41,645 bases of DNA. Source: Treponema sp. GTDB taxonomy: Bacteria > Spirochaetota > Spirochaetia > Treponematales > Breznakiellaceae. Below, one piece after another: positions 1 through 8,219 of this stretch. Each line of letters starts with the position of its first letter. The first letter of the stretch is position 1. The translations under genes and the position numbers were made by a program. The stretch spans positions 1 through 41,645 of the forward strand of contig WQSQ01000011.1 of the NCBI GenBank assembly GCA_009787775.1, given 5' to 3'. The notes below the pieces were generated by a model. It made no database searches. It was not told the origin of the DNA and was given only the letters and a program-made list of their open reading frames with translations.

Positions 1-1841
1 CACAAGCCGCATCCTGTACAAAGCGGAGAATTGATTACAGCTTTTCCGTCCGCAAGACTCATGGCAGGGCAGCCAAGTTTTCTGACGCATGCGGTGCATC
101 CTGTGCATTTATCCGCTTTTATTTCAGCTTTCTCTGATCTTTGGTCACCGGCGGCTGATCCCTTTATATTAACGCATGGCGCTTCAAATAAAAGCACCCG
201 CACTCCTTTCATTTCCATTAAACTACGGACCGCTTCCATTGATTCTTTCTGATCAAAGGGATTTACTTTTACAATTGCCGAAACGCCGATAGCTGCCACA
301 ATTTTTTCGATGCTGATTTTATCCGGTCTGGTGTTCATCATTGTAATGCCCATTCCCGGATGCGGCTGGTTGCCTGTCATTGCGGTTGTCGAGTTATCAA
401 GAATAACAACGATAATATCGCTCTGGTTGTAAACAGCGTTTATTATTCCTGTAATGCCTGAATGGAAAAAAGTAGAATCCCCGATAAAAGCGAAATGCGC
501 AGTGTCAGGTTCAATACGCTGCAGTCCCTGCGCGACAGTGATGCCGGCGCCCATACATAAACATGTGTCTACCATATTGAGCGGTTCAGCGTTTCCAAGC
601 GTATAACAGCCGATGTCGCCGGAAAAAACCGCGCGTTTTCCATTTGCACGCTGCATTTGCTGCGACGCTTCCTTAACCGCGAAGAAAGATGCGCGGTGCG
701 GACATCCCGCGCACAGCACAGGAGGACGGACAGGAAGAGATGGGAGTGTAGAATGAGAAGTCAGGAATGAAGAATCAGGTGGACTGGTTGTTATTGATTC
801 AGAATTATCAAAGAAAACCTTAATCGCTTTCATAACAGTATCCGGAGAGTTTTCTCCGGCGATTTGAATGTGACCGCTTCCTTTGCCGAATATCTTTACA
901 TTAAGATGATGAACTCCGCAAAGGCGAAGGAGTTCGCTCTCAATTACAGGATCAAGTTCTTCGATAACAAGTACCTCATCAAGTTCTTGTAAAAATCTAA
1001 GCGCGAGTTTTTCCGGGAAAGGATATGTAGATATTTTCAGAAGTTTGCATTTTATATTTTCTCTGATTTCTTCACATGATGCTTTAGTATATAACGCTTC
1101 AAGCGTATAGGCGTAACTGACTCCTCCGGATACAATCCCCTTGCTGACTGGCTCAGGGGTGATGTTTATAACAGAATTATATCTGTAATCAGAAAACTCT
1201 TCGCTCATCGCTTTAAGGTTTTCTATCATTTTAAATTTATTAGCGTATGCAAGGCGCGGGAAAATTACCCAGCCGGGATCTTTTATAAATCCGCCGGGTT
1301 TAATTTTCGGAAGATTATCAAGGATTTCAACGGAAGCGCAGCTGTGGCAGACGCGCGTTGTTGGACGGAACAACACAGGAGAGCCGTACTTTTCCGAATG
1401 AGCGAACGCGTCCGCAATCATTGTGTACGCTTCTTCCGGCGTGGACGGATCGAACAGCGCGACTTTCGCGTGTTTTGAAAAATAGCGGGTATCCTGCTCT
1501 GTCTGGGAAGAAATCGGTCCCGGATCGTCAGCAACAACTATTACCATTCCGCCTTTCACGCCAAGATACGCAAGACTCATCAGCGGATCGGATGCAACGT
1601 TAAGGCCGACCTGTTTCATCGTTACCATAACGCGCGCGCCGGCGAACGCGGCGCCGACCGCGGCCTCAAGCGCCGCTTTTTCATTAACAGACCACTCAAC
1701 ATATATACTGCCGTCATTGTGCTTTGCCACTGTTTCAAGCACTTCCGTAGAAGGAGTGCCGGGGTAACCTGTGACAAAACTTACACCTGAGCGAATCGCG
1801 CCAAGGGCAATTGCTTCATTGCCCATTAAAAGGCGTTTCAT
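1..1841 (-). CDS. iorA: Indolepyruvate ferredoxin oxidoreductase, alpha subunit (cut by window edge)
   Basis: The reading frame begins with ATG at 1841 and stays open to base 1, giving 613 codons without the C-terminus. IorA oxidatively decarboxylates aryl-2-oxo acids such as indolepyruvate to aryl-acyl-CoA, passing electrons to ferredoxin in the cytoplasm. Visible parts in order: an N-terminal pyrimidine-binding region (GYPGTPSTEV, then VEWSVNEKAALEAA), a thiamine-diphosphate region with GDIGCYTLG, GDSTFFHSGI and LDNSTTAMTGNQPHPG, and a C-terminal ferredoxin-like part with CTGCTAC and CTGCG cysteine motifs running into the edge. The ATG overlaps the TGA of the upstream transporter gene (ATGA), so translation is probably coupled. 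The beta subunit gene iorB would be expected to the left, outside the window. Confidence 0.93.
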   Translation of the reverse strand, partial: MKRLLMGNEAIALGAIRSGVSFVTGYPGTPSTEVLETVAKHNDGSIYVEWSVNEKAALEAAVGAAFAGARVMVTMKQVGLNVASDPLMSLAYLGVKGGMVIVVADDPGPISSQTEQDTRYFSKHAKVALFDPSTPEEAYTMIADAFAHSEKYGSPVLFRPTTRVCHSCASVEILDNLPKIKPGGFIKDPGWVIFPRLAYANKFKMIENLKAMSEEFSDYRYNSVINITPEPVSKGIVSGGVSYAYTLEALYTKASCEEIRENIKCKLLKISTYPFPEKLALRFLQELDEVLVIEELDPVIESELLRLCGVHHLNVKIFGKGSGHIQIAGENSPDTVMKAIKVFFDNSESITTSPPDSSFLTSHSTLPSLPVRPPVLCAGCPHRASFFAVKEASQQMQRANGKRAVFSGDIGCYTLGNAEPLNMVDTCLCMGAGITVAQGLQRIEPDTAHFAFIGDSTFFHSGITGIINAVYNQSDIIVVILDNSTTAMTGNQPHPGMGITMMNTRPDKISIEKIVAAIGVSAIVKVNPFDQKESMEAVRSLMEMKGVRVLLFEAPCVNIKGSAAGDQRSEKAEIKADKCTGCTACVRKLGCPAMSLADGKAVINSPLCTGCGL

Positions 1842-3046
1842 TCATTTGAATCCTTTGCTTTTTTTGAATTAATTATTTTTAGAATAACAACAAGAACCGC
1901 TCCAAGGGCGGCAAGAATGCCGAGTATCATAAACTTTGTGATCTGATTTTCAATTTGATTTACAATGACAGGGAATAAAAGCGCCGAAAGCATAAACCCG
2001 ATCATTACGGCACCGTAGTTGGAGCCGATGTTTTTTATTCCGAAATTTTCCGATGTCAGAACCGGATAAAGCCCTGAATACCCGCCGTAACAAAACGCGA
2101 CAAAGGCGATTATTACGATCAGCGGAATACCCTGGGCAAAGCATAGCCCAAATGCGCCCAGCGCTGTTACCGACAAAATGATGATGTCAGCGCCTTCCCT
2201 TCCAATCTTGTCAGAAAGAAGCGGCGCGCCAAGCCTGCCGAGCGCGTTCGCGATGCCTACAAACATAACAAGGTATGTCGCAAATGATTCCATTCCCCTG
2301 CTGTCAGCCAGATCTTTAAGATCCGGATTGATGATAAAGAAAACTGATGTGCCGAACATCAATGACAGCGCAATTAAATAAAAGCGCGGCGTCTTTATCA
2401 TTTCAAGTGTTGTGTACTGCCTTCCTTTAAGAGCGGCAGGAGCGGAGTTTGGAATTTGTTCGGGTGTTTTTATAAAACTGAATAATAAAAGCACAGCAGC
2501 CGCGAAGACGCCCGCTAAAATAAAGAAGGTATAGTTAATATTGGATTTAAAAATATTATTAAGCATTGTAACAAGCGGAGCGAAAATCACGGTAGAAAGC
2601 CCGAACGCGCAGACTGATATGCCTGTCGCGAATCCTCTGTTCTTGGGAAACCATTTCTGCGCGGCGGTAATAATTGAGTTATACGCAACTCCCACGCCAA
2701 AACCGCCAATCACGCCGTAAAACAGGTATATAAGGAATACAGGTGCAGTATTCTGGGGAATAAGCGCGGTAAAGAACATTCCCAGCGCGACCATAATCCC
2801 GCCTGCTAAAACTAAAACACGGACGCTGTATTTACTTTGGGCTTTTCCTCCCGCGAGTATCCCAATAACAAAAAAACAGAGCATGAACGAAGCTGTAAGC
2901 CCGACATCAGGAGGAGCCCAGCCGTAATACGCGCTGACAGGATTTTTAAAAACGCTCCAGACATAAATAATTCCGAGAAAAAGCTGAAGACACGCTCCGG
3001 CGGACAGTACCTTTAAACCTTGTTTGTTTTCTGTAATTGCAGACAT
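1838..3046 (-). CDS. MFS transporter, oxalate/formate antiporter (OFA) type
   Basis: A 402-residue inner-membrane protein with about 12 hydrophobic segments. The N-terminal LFLGIIYVWSVFKNPV followed by YYGWAPPDVGLTASF is typical of OFA-family major facilitator carriers, which move small carboxylates. A good Shine-Dalgarno (GGGGAGTTTAT before ATG) supports the start. Its stop codon overlaps the iorA start, so the two form an operon. That pairing suggests the carrier handles an aryl or other monocarboxylate made or used by the oxidoreductase (inference). Family assignment is firm; substrate is not. Confidence 0.85.
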   Translation of the reverse strand: MSAITENKQGLKVLSAGACLQLFLGIIYVWSVFKNPVSAYYGWAPPDVGLTASFMLCFFVIGILAGGKAQSKYSVRVLVLAGGIMVALGMFFTALIPQNTAPVFLIYLFYGVIGGFGVGVAYNSIITAAQKWFPKNRGFATGISVCAFGLSTVIFAPLVTMLNNIFKSNINYTFFILAGVFAAAVLLLFSFIKTPEQIPNSAPAALKGRQYTTLEMIKTPRFYLIALSLMFGTSVFFIINPDLKDLADSRGMESFATYLVMFVGIANALGRLGAPLLSDKIGREGADIIILSVTALGAFGLCFAQGIPLIVIIAFVAFCYGGYSGLYPVLTSENFGIKNIGSNYGAVMIGFMLSALLFPVIVNQIENQITKFMILGILAALGAVLVVILKIINSKKAKDSNE

Positions 3047-3099
3047 ATAAACTCCCCTGATTAATAATATATAAAAAATAAAAAAGAATGGCTATATAG

Positions 3100-3135
3100 A
3101 GTTTGTCTATAATGTGAACACCTTATAGACAAACT
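3100..3135. promoter_or_regulatory. 36-bp near-perfect palindrome upstream of the MFS-iorA operon
   Basis: Two perfect 13-bp inverted arms (AGTTTGTCTATAA and TTATAGACAAACT) enclose TGTGAACACC, whose GTG/CAC continues the symmetry, leaving one mismatched pair and an AA centre. It lies about 54 bp upstream of the transporter start. No T-tract follows on either strand, so it is a poor terminator candidate. A regulator-binding operator is the likeliest reading, but no regulator gene is adjacent. Confidence 0.6.
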
Positions 3136-3174
3136 ACCTTAAAAACAGCTATACAAATCAGGTGAATAAAAATT

Positions 3175-4539
3175 TTATCCTTGTTCCGCCCTGTTCATTT
3201 CATCAATATTGTCAAGGAAAGCTTTTTCAAGATCGGATAATGTACCAGTTATCGCGGCTTTTCTGTCTTCATTATATTGACTAAGGCGCTCTGTCAGATT
3301 AATGACCGGAGCTGCCTTGATAATCACTTTTCGCGGAAAGATGCTTACCCTATTCGCGTAAGCGCCGCCCATTGTGCGGTTGGCAAAATCATGGAGGTTT
3401 TGAATAAATTCAATTTTTGTATGAAGAGCGTCATTTTCAGCCGGCAGGTGTCCGCGGAAGTACCAGCAAAGGTCTGCAAGTTCCTGATGCCGTGAAATAT
3501 ACCATGCTTCTCCCGCTTTTAGATCCATAACGCTGCGCTTGATTTGCGTCATGCTATTCAGAGTGTCTTTATATACGCCGGGCAGATAAATCCGATCCCA
3601 GCAAATTTGGCGCACCCTGTGCTGCCGTGTGAAAAAATCACCTTCTTTTTTTAAACCCAGTTTTCGCTCGGCTGTTTCCAGCGCGGTATTGGCGATTATC
3701 TCCATGCGGTCTTCTGCTGAAAGCGAAGGGGCATTTTTTATACCGTAGCGTTCTTCGTTTATTTCAAGTATATGATCTCTGCATTTGCGGATTCTTTCTT
3801 CAAAAGGAAGTTTTCTTTCTTCCCTGCGGGAATATCCGCAGAATCTTTCAACATACCTTAAAAGTATTTCAACGGTTAATTTTCCCCATGAACCAAAACG
3901 GTAATGAATTGACAGCGGAAGAATTTCTACAGGGCAGTTTGTGTTCTTTTTTTCAAGATGCTGGACGGCGTTAAAACCAATTCTGATGACTCCGGGTTCA
4001 AGGCGCGGAACAGAATCAGTTGAATAAGAAACCTGTCCTTCCGGCGCAATTGCTACAGGAAACGGGCCGTCAGAAATTGCTTTGTATATTCCGGTCATTC
4101 CCTTGGAATCCATTTTTGAATGATAAATCGGCAATGCTCCGACATTTGGCATAACATAACGTGCTACCCAGCCGCCCCATCGAACCACATCATAGCCATA
4201 AACAAATATCGCATGAGGCCAATGTACAAAATGTACACCATGTTTTGCTGCGCATCTTTTTAGATGAAAAAGAAAGAACCATGCCAATAACTGCGGTTCT
4301 CCCCCATTTGGATGCCTGAAGGCGATTATACATCTGCTTTTTCCGGATAATGCCCTGTCAAAAGCTTCAAAGAGAGTCCTTTCCTTATGAAGAACAGCTT
4401 TAGATACGCCGTAAAATAAAAAAAGATAAAGTCTTGCAGTCATTTTTAGCAGGAAAAGAACAAACTTGGATATTCGCGGCTCGGGAAGTTTGATATCAGG
4501 CGAGACCTTCATCACCGGAGTTTTATAAGGTTTGTACAT
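3175..4539 (-). CDS. PlsC-like acyltransferase family protein
   Basis: 454 residues. A hydrophobic stretch (about residues 26-48) precedes an acyltransferase core: RHPNGGE at residues 75-81 sits where lysophosphatidate acyltransferases have HxxxxD, and VAIAPEGQVS is the PEG-type block III. The likely role is acyl transfer to a glycerophosphate-type lipid at the membrane. The catalytic block reads HxxxxE (H76, E81), a variant that could be a conservative change or affect activity. The C-terminal 200 residues are charged and not recognised. No Shine-Dalgarno precedes the ATG; a strong extended -10 promoter lies just upstream. The downstream gene is transcribed in the same direction. The exact lipid substrate is unknown. 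Confidence 0.7.
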   Translation of the reverse strand: MYKPYKTPVMKVSPDIKLPEPRISKFVLFLLKMTARLYLFLFYGVSKAVLHKERTLFEAFDRALSGKSRCIIAFRHPNGGEPQLLAWFFLFHLKRCAAKHGVHFVHWPHAIFVYGYDVVRWGGWVARYVMPNVGALPIYHSKMDSKGMTGIYKAISDGPFPVAIAPEGQVSYSTDSVPRLEPGVIRIGFNAVQHLEKKNTNCPVEILPLSIHYRFGSWGKLTVEILLRYVERFCGYSRREERKLPFEERIRKCRDHILEINEERYGIKNAPSLSAEDRMEIIANTALETAERKLGLKKEGDFFTRQHRVRQICWDRIYLPGVYKDTLNSMTQIKRSVMDLKAGEAWYISRHQELADLCWYFRGHLPAENDALHTKIEFIQNLHDFANRTMGGAYANRVSIFPRKVIIKAAPVINLTERLSQYNEDRKAAITGTLSDLEKAFLDNIDEMNRAEQG

Positions 4540-4554
4540 AAGCTTGTAAAAGAT

Positions 4555-4583
4555 ATTATAACAAAAATCCAGAATGGTATCAA
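4555..4583 (-). promoter_or_regulatory. Sigma-70-type promoter for the acyltransferase gene
   Basis: On the minus strand TTGATA (4578-4583), a 17-bp spacer and TATAAT (4555-4560), with TG one base before the -10 box (extended -10). Transcription would begin near 4548, only about 9 bases before the ATG at 4539, leaving no room for a Shine-Dalgarno. Confidence 0.65.
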
Positions 4584-4665
4584 CGCTTCGAGCCGTGACC
4601 GCAGGTTGTTTTCTGCCTAAACTGAAAACATGCCATATTTGCGATTAAATATTGTTCTTGTATTT

Positions 4666-5226
4666 TTATTTAAATACCGCGGTGATTGCATAATATATCA
4701 TCATTGAACCTATAATAAGCTTGGCTCCTGTACCTAAAATGAAAGCAAGAAATGCGCCGAACGCTACCTTTAACGGATTGGTTTTTTCAGCTGCCGGAGT
4801 CTGCGGTTCTTCATTTTTTTCTGTCTGCTCATTAGCGGCGGCTTTGATTCTTTCTTTTCTTGCAAGAAGCCGGTTATTAAGCACTTCTCCTGCTAGTGCG
4901 CCCAGAAACGGTCCAAGTAAAATTCCTAACGGAGCAAAAAATATTACTCCAACAATAAGCCCCAGAACCGATCCGATTACAGCCTTTCGGGAACCGCCGA
5001 ATTTTTTGGTCATCCATGCTGGCAGCAAATTATCAATTACCATCATTGCTATTGTGACAGCACCCCATATCAGCAGGAAAACAATGCTGTATTCTCCGTA
5101 TCCGCTCCATTGAATCAGTAATAATCCAATAAAGCTTAAAGGAGGACCCGGTAATACAGGAATAACCGAACCCAGAAATCCGGTTAATAGAAACAGGAAA
5201 GCAATTACAACAAGAACAATTTCCAT
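4666..5226 (-). CDS. DUF456 family membrane protein
   Basis: 186 residues, very hydrophobic, with glycine-rich helices. The N-terminus has GSVIPVLPGPPLSFIGLLL and the middle has GSVLGLIVGVIFFAPLGILLGPFLGALAGE, both hallmarks of the DUF456 family, whose function is unknown. A charged cytoplasmic-looking linker (about residues 122-148, rich in K, E and N) separates the last two hydrophobic segments. AAGGCGG six bases before the ATG is a good ribosome-binding site. It lies between the decayed aldo/keto reductase and the acyltransferase on the same strand. Confidence 0.8.
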   Translation of the reverse strand: MEIVLVVIAFLFLLTGFLGSVIPVLPGPPLSFIGLLLIQWSGYGEYSIVFLLIWGAVTIAMMVIDNLLPAWMTKKFGGSRKAVIGSVLGLIVGVIFFAPLGILLGPFLGALAGEVLNNRLLARKERIKAAANEQTEKNEEPQTPAAEKTNPLKVAFGAFLAFILGTGAKLIIGSMMIYYAITAVFK

Positions 5227-5263
5227 GTATTACCGCCTTAAATTATACAGGGTTCATTTAATT

Positions 5264-5792
5264 CTATTTAAAATACATTTCAGCTTTTTCCATATTTTCA
5301 ATTATGGGAACGCTGAAAGGACAGCGGCTTTCACAGTTTCCGCATTTTGTACATTCGCTTCCCTTATGCACGAGACTTTTAACTTTAAAGCATAACCCGC
5401 AATTTCTGATTCAAAAACATTATTGTAATCATCATCGGTATCTATAAAAACAGCATCCCGAATTCAATATGCCCTCCGCATATGCGCAGATGTTCTTCAA
5501 AAAAACGCTTAACTGTGGGCAAGTCGCGGCTTATATCATACTGCTGTCCAATATTTGTTGAGCCGATATGTCCCTGTATTAATACATCCTTACGGCGCGA
5601 TCCCAATGCCCTGGAAATATTTTCGCGGACTTCTTTTCCGGGCATAAACACATCAAAAATATTAATGCCATGATCAAGTGCTGCATCAACTACATCTTTA
5701 ACCTGCTCATAAGATTTACCGTCCAAATGTTCGCTGCCTAACCCGATAATACCTGCTTTCTTTCCTGTTTTTCCGATATCGCGGTAAATCAT
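5264..5792 (-). pseudogene. Decayed aldo/keto reductase with C-terminal 4Fe-4S motif
   Basis: The first 116 codons (5442-5792) encode the N-terminus of an iron-sulfur aldo/keto reductase (GIIGLGSEHLDG, NIFDVFMPGKEVRENI, VLIQGHIGS). The frame then stops at TTT TTA TAG. Adding one T to the T-run restores FFIDTDDDYNNVFESEIAGYA in the next frame, so a one-base frameshift is present. About 25 codons on, the sequence jumps (near 5375) to a third frame carrying the C-terminal SECTKCGNCESRCPF cluster motif and ending at 5264. The central catalytic barrel, which in this family would make the protein over 300 residues, is missing. Two independent lesions mean it is not functional as a reductase. Confidence 0.85.
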
Positions 5793-5798
5793 ATAATT

Positions 5799-5807
5799 AT
5801 CTTAGCA
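5799..5807 (-). promoter_or_regulatory. Extended -10 element of the decayed aldo/keto reductase gene
   Basis: Minus-strand TGC followed by TAAGAT, then six bases, then the ATG at 5792. No Shine-Dalgarno is present. The arrangement matches that before glyA, moxR and yjbQ in this window and would place the transcript start at the initiation codon. Confidence 0.4.
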
Positions 5808-5893
5808 GAAAAAAAGTTTTTTTGATATACTGTTTAAAAGAGTAATACTTGTTTTAATTGTGTCTTTAATGTAAAGGAAAATATGGAGTTTAT

Positions 5894-6901
5894 ATGAGCA
5901 AATTTATTAAACCCGGCAATTATAAATCCGCACTGCCAATATATGAAACGCAGACTGCTATTGGAATTATTAAGCGGCTGTTCGAGGATAATTTATCAAA
6001 AACACTCAACTTAAAGCGTGTATCTGCGCCGTTGTTCGTAGAGCCGCAAAGCGGTCTGAACGACGATTTGAACGGTATTGAACGAGCTGTTGAATTTGAA
6101 ATAAAAGAAACCGGAACAAATGCTGTGATAGTTCATTCGCTTGCAAAGTGGAAACGCATGGCGCTTTATAATTACGGTTTCCCGGCCGGTGAAGGACTTT
6201 ATACCGATATGAACGCAATACGCCGCGATGAGGAGATGGATAATCTGCATTCAATATATGTAGATCAATGGGATTGGGAAAAAGTAATCGACAAGGCGTC
6301 GCGCAATGAAACTCTGCTAAAAACAACTGTTACTGCGATTGTTAACTCAATTTGCGATACAGCAGAAAAAATCAACGAACTATATCCCGCACTGACTGTT
6401 AATCTTTCGCGTAATGTGAAATTCATAACATCGCAGCAGCTTGAGGATATGTATCCGGAAATGTCATGCAAAGAAAGAGAGAATGCCTATGTTAAAGAAC
6501 ACAGGACAGTGTTCATAATGCAAATCGGCGATGTTTTAAAATCCGGCGTCAAACATGACGGACGCGCTCCTGATTATGATGATTGGACATTGAACGGCGA
6601 CATCATGTTTTGGAATGATATACTGGAGTGCGCATTTGAAATTTCTTCAATGGGTATCCGTGTTGACGAAGAATCGCTTAATTCCCAATTGAAAAAAGCG
6701 GACTGCGATAAAAGGCGCGGTTATCCGTTCCATAAAATGCTGCTTGAAGGAAAACTTCCGCTTACAATGGGAGGCGGTATCGGGCAGTCGAGATTATGCA
6801 TGCTCCTGCTTAAAAAAGCGCATATAGGAGAAGTACAGGTTTCAATTTGGGATGAAGAAACGATGGCAAACAGCAAGGCCGCGGGGATAACCTTATTATA
6901 A
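5894..6901 (+). CDS. asnA: Aspartate-ammonia ligase (asparagine synthetase A)
   Basis: 335 residues, the usual length for AsnA, which makes asparagine from aspartate, ammonia and ATP in the cytoplasm. Family sequence is clear: YETQTAIGIIKRLFEDNL at the N-terminus, the APLFVEPQSGLNDDLNG segment, SLAKWKRMAL, GLYTDMNAIRRDEE with DNLHSIYVDQWDWE, and the C-terminal TMGGGIGQSRLCMLLL and VSIWDEE. The enzyme has a class II aminoacyl-tRNA-synthetase-type fold. GGAG six to seven bases before the ATG is a good ribosome-binding site. It stands alone on its strand, divergent from the broken reductase and convergent with the HAD remnant; no clear terminator separates it from the latter. Confidence 0.95.
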   Translation: MSKFIKPGNYKSALPIYETQTAIGIIKRLFEDNLSKTLNLKRVSAPLFVEPQSGLNDDLNGIERAVEFEIKETGTNAVIVHSLAKWKRMALYNYGFPAGEGLYTDMNAIRRDEEMDNLHSIYVDQWDWEKVIDKASRNETLLKTTVTAIVNSICDTAEKINELYPALTVNLSRNVKFITSQQLEDMYPEMSCKERENAYVKEHRTVFIMQIGDVLKSGVKHDGRAPDYDDWTLNGDIMFWNDILECAFEISSMGIRVDEESLNSQLKKADCDKRRGYPFHKMLLEGKLPLTMGGGIGQSRLCMLLLKKAHIGEVQVSIWDEETMANSKAAGITLL

Positions 6902-6916
6902 ATTCTTTCATTACAA

Positions 6917-7060
6917 TCACCATCTTTCGTGCTGTTTATCAATTTTTATATTATTAATATCAATAAAAATATCAATTGCTTTCTTCCATGCCCTGATTGT
7001 TACAAGATCGAATGCCATCAATGTATCGTCAAGATCAAAAAGAACAAGATCGGTTTTCAT
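6917..7060 (-). pseudogene. Truncated HAD-superfamily hydrolase, N-terminal 47 residues
   Basis: ATG at 7058-7060 opens a 47-residue frame starting MKTDLVLFDLDDTLMAFD. DLDDTL is HAD motif I (DxDxT), with the first Asp being the nucleophile in active members. The homology-like sequence fades after about 40 residues and TGA follows at 6917. HAD phosphatases are usually 200 or more residues, so cap domain and motifs II-IV are lost. It lies 25 bp downstream of the diguanylate cyclase on the same strand and is probably the decayed last gene of that operon. Confidence 0.65.
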
Positions 7061-7085
7061 AGACAAATTCAGTATCTTTTCATAT

Positions 7086-8210
7086 TTACTTGCTTACAAC
7101 CGTACAGTTGCGTCCGTTATTTTTCGCGGCGTAAAGCGCTTTGTCAGCCAGATTGTATAAATCTTTAATGTCATGCGAAATACCGCATTCTGCTACGTGT
7201 ATTCCGATGCTGATTGTAACACAAGGCACTACAGAAGATTTTTCGTGAGGTATATTTAAATCCCTTATTAATTGGTTCAAATATAAGCCTATGTTTTCAG
7301 CGTCTGTAGAATCTTTATTATGCCATAACAGGGCAAACTCTTCCCCGCCTACTCTAGCCGCATAAATGCCTTTGTCTTTTTTTAAGCCATTCAGTGCTTT
7401 TCCGATTCTACGCAGACATTCATCGCCCTGAGGATGTCCGTAATGATCATTGTAATTTTTAAAACAATCAATATCCAAAAGAGCGACATAAAGAAATCTG
7501 TCCGATTGCCGGTGATTGGTAAGAAATCTGTTAAAAGTGCTCATGAAATCCCTGCGGTTTTTTAACTGTGTTAATTCGTCAATTGTATTTTCGTCTTTTA
7601 ATTTTTTTGCTTTTGATATCATTGTTAACCGGTTCATAATGATTTGCCAGCCGAAAATCAGACTTAAAGCACCGGCAAAAAAAGCATTCTGAATATCATA
7701 ATTCCATACCGAAGGTACTTTAACAGTGATAATTGCTGTTATATAAAATGCTAAAGTAATAAGGATTAAACATAAATATAACACAGAAGAAATATTAAAA
7801 AGAAATAAAACACATATTATGATTCCAATAAATGATCCGGCAATTTTTTCCGGTTCAGCCCACACAGCCAGAAATAAACCAAAAAACATTACATTCGCGT
7901 AATAAGCAAGTATCAATGCCATAAGAAATCCTTTACTAATATGTTTTTCATTTTGAATCTGCCGGTCTTGGTAGCAAGCAACAAGAAATAATAAAAAAGC
8001 GGCAAAAGCCGAACTAACATAATAACTTGCTTTAACGAAGTTTTTTTCAATGATAACAGGGAAAATGGAAAAAAAGATCGCCAATGCAAAAAAAACCAAA
8101 TTTGCCCAGCGTAAAGCTGCGATATTATTAATGAACGCTGTTTTTATACATGATTTATATTCATCCCGGCCAAGTCCGTAATAACGCCAAAAATTGAAAA
8201 AATTTAACAT
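7086..8210 (-). CDS. Membrane-anchored diguanylate cyclase (GGDEF)
   Basis: 374 residues. About six hydrophobic helices (residues roughly 25-200) form an integral-membrane N-terminus, followed by DELTQLKNRRDF and a GGDEF domain (about 210-372) with signature GGEEF in AARVGGEEFALLW. GGEEF is a catalytically competent variant, so it should make cyclic di-GMP from two GTP at the inner face of the membrane. No RxxD inhibitory site is found five residues before GGEEF, so product inhibition may be absent. It follows the HD-GYP gene by nine bases, pairing a synthase with a probable phosphodiesterase in one operon. The input signal of the membrane part is unknown. Confidence 0.9.
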   Translation of the reverse strand: MLNFFNFWRYYGLGRDEYKSCIKTAFINNIAALRWANLVFFALAIFFSIFPVIIEKNFVKASYYVSSAFAAFLLFLVACYQDRQIQNEKHISKGFLMALILAYYANVMFFGLFLAVWAEPEKIAGSFIGIIICVLFLFNISSVLYLCLILITLAFYITAIITVKVPSVWNYDIQNAFFAGALSLIFGWQIIMNRLTMISKAKKLKDENTIDELTQLKNRRDFMSTFNRFLTNHRQSDRFLYVALLDIDCFKNYNDHYGHPQGDECLRRIGKALNGLKKDKGIYAARVGGEEFALLWHNKDSTDAENIGLYLNQLIRDLNIPHEKSSVVPCVTISIGIHVAECGISHDIKDLYNLADKALYAAKNNGRNCTVVSK

Positions 8211-8219
8211 ATATGTGAA

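Noticed and set aside
3100-3135. Palindrome as a copy of the 23-bp array unit (both contain CTATA and GTGAAC strings)
   Set aside because: Arm sequence, length and centre differ; the resemblance covers only short A/T-rich words.
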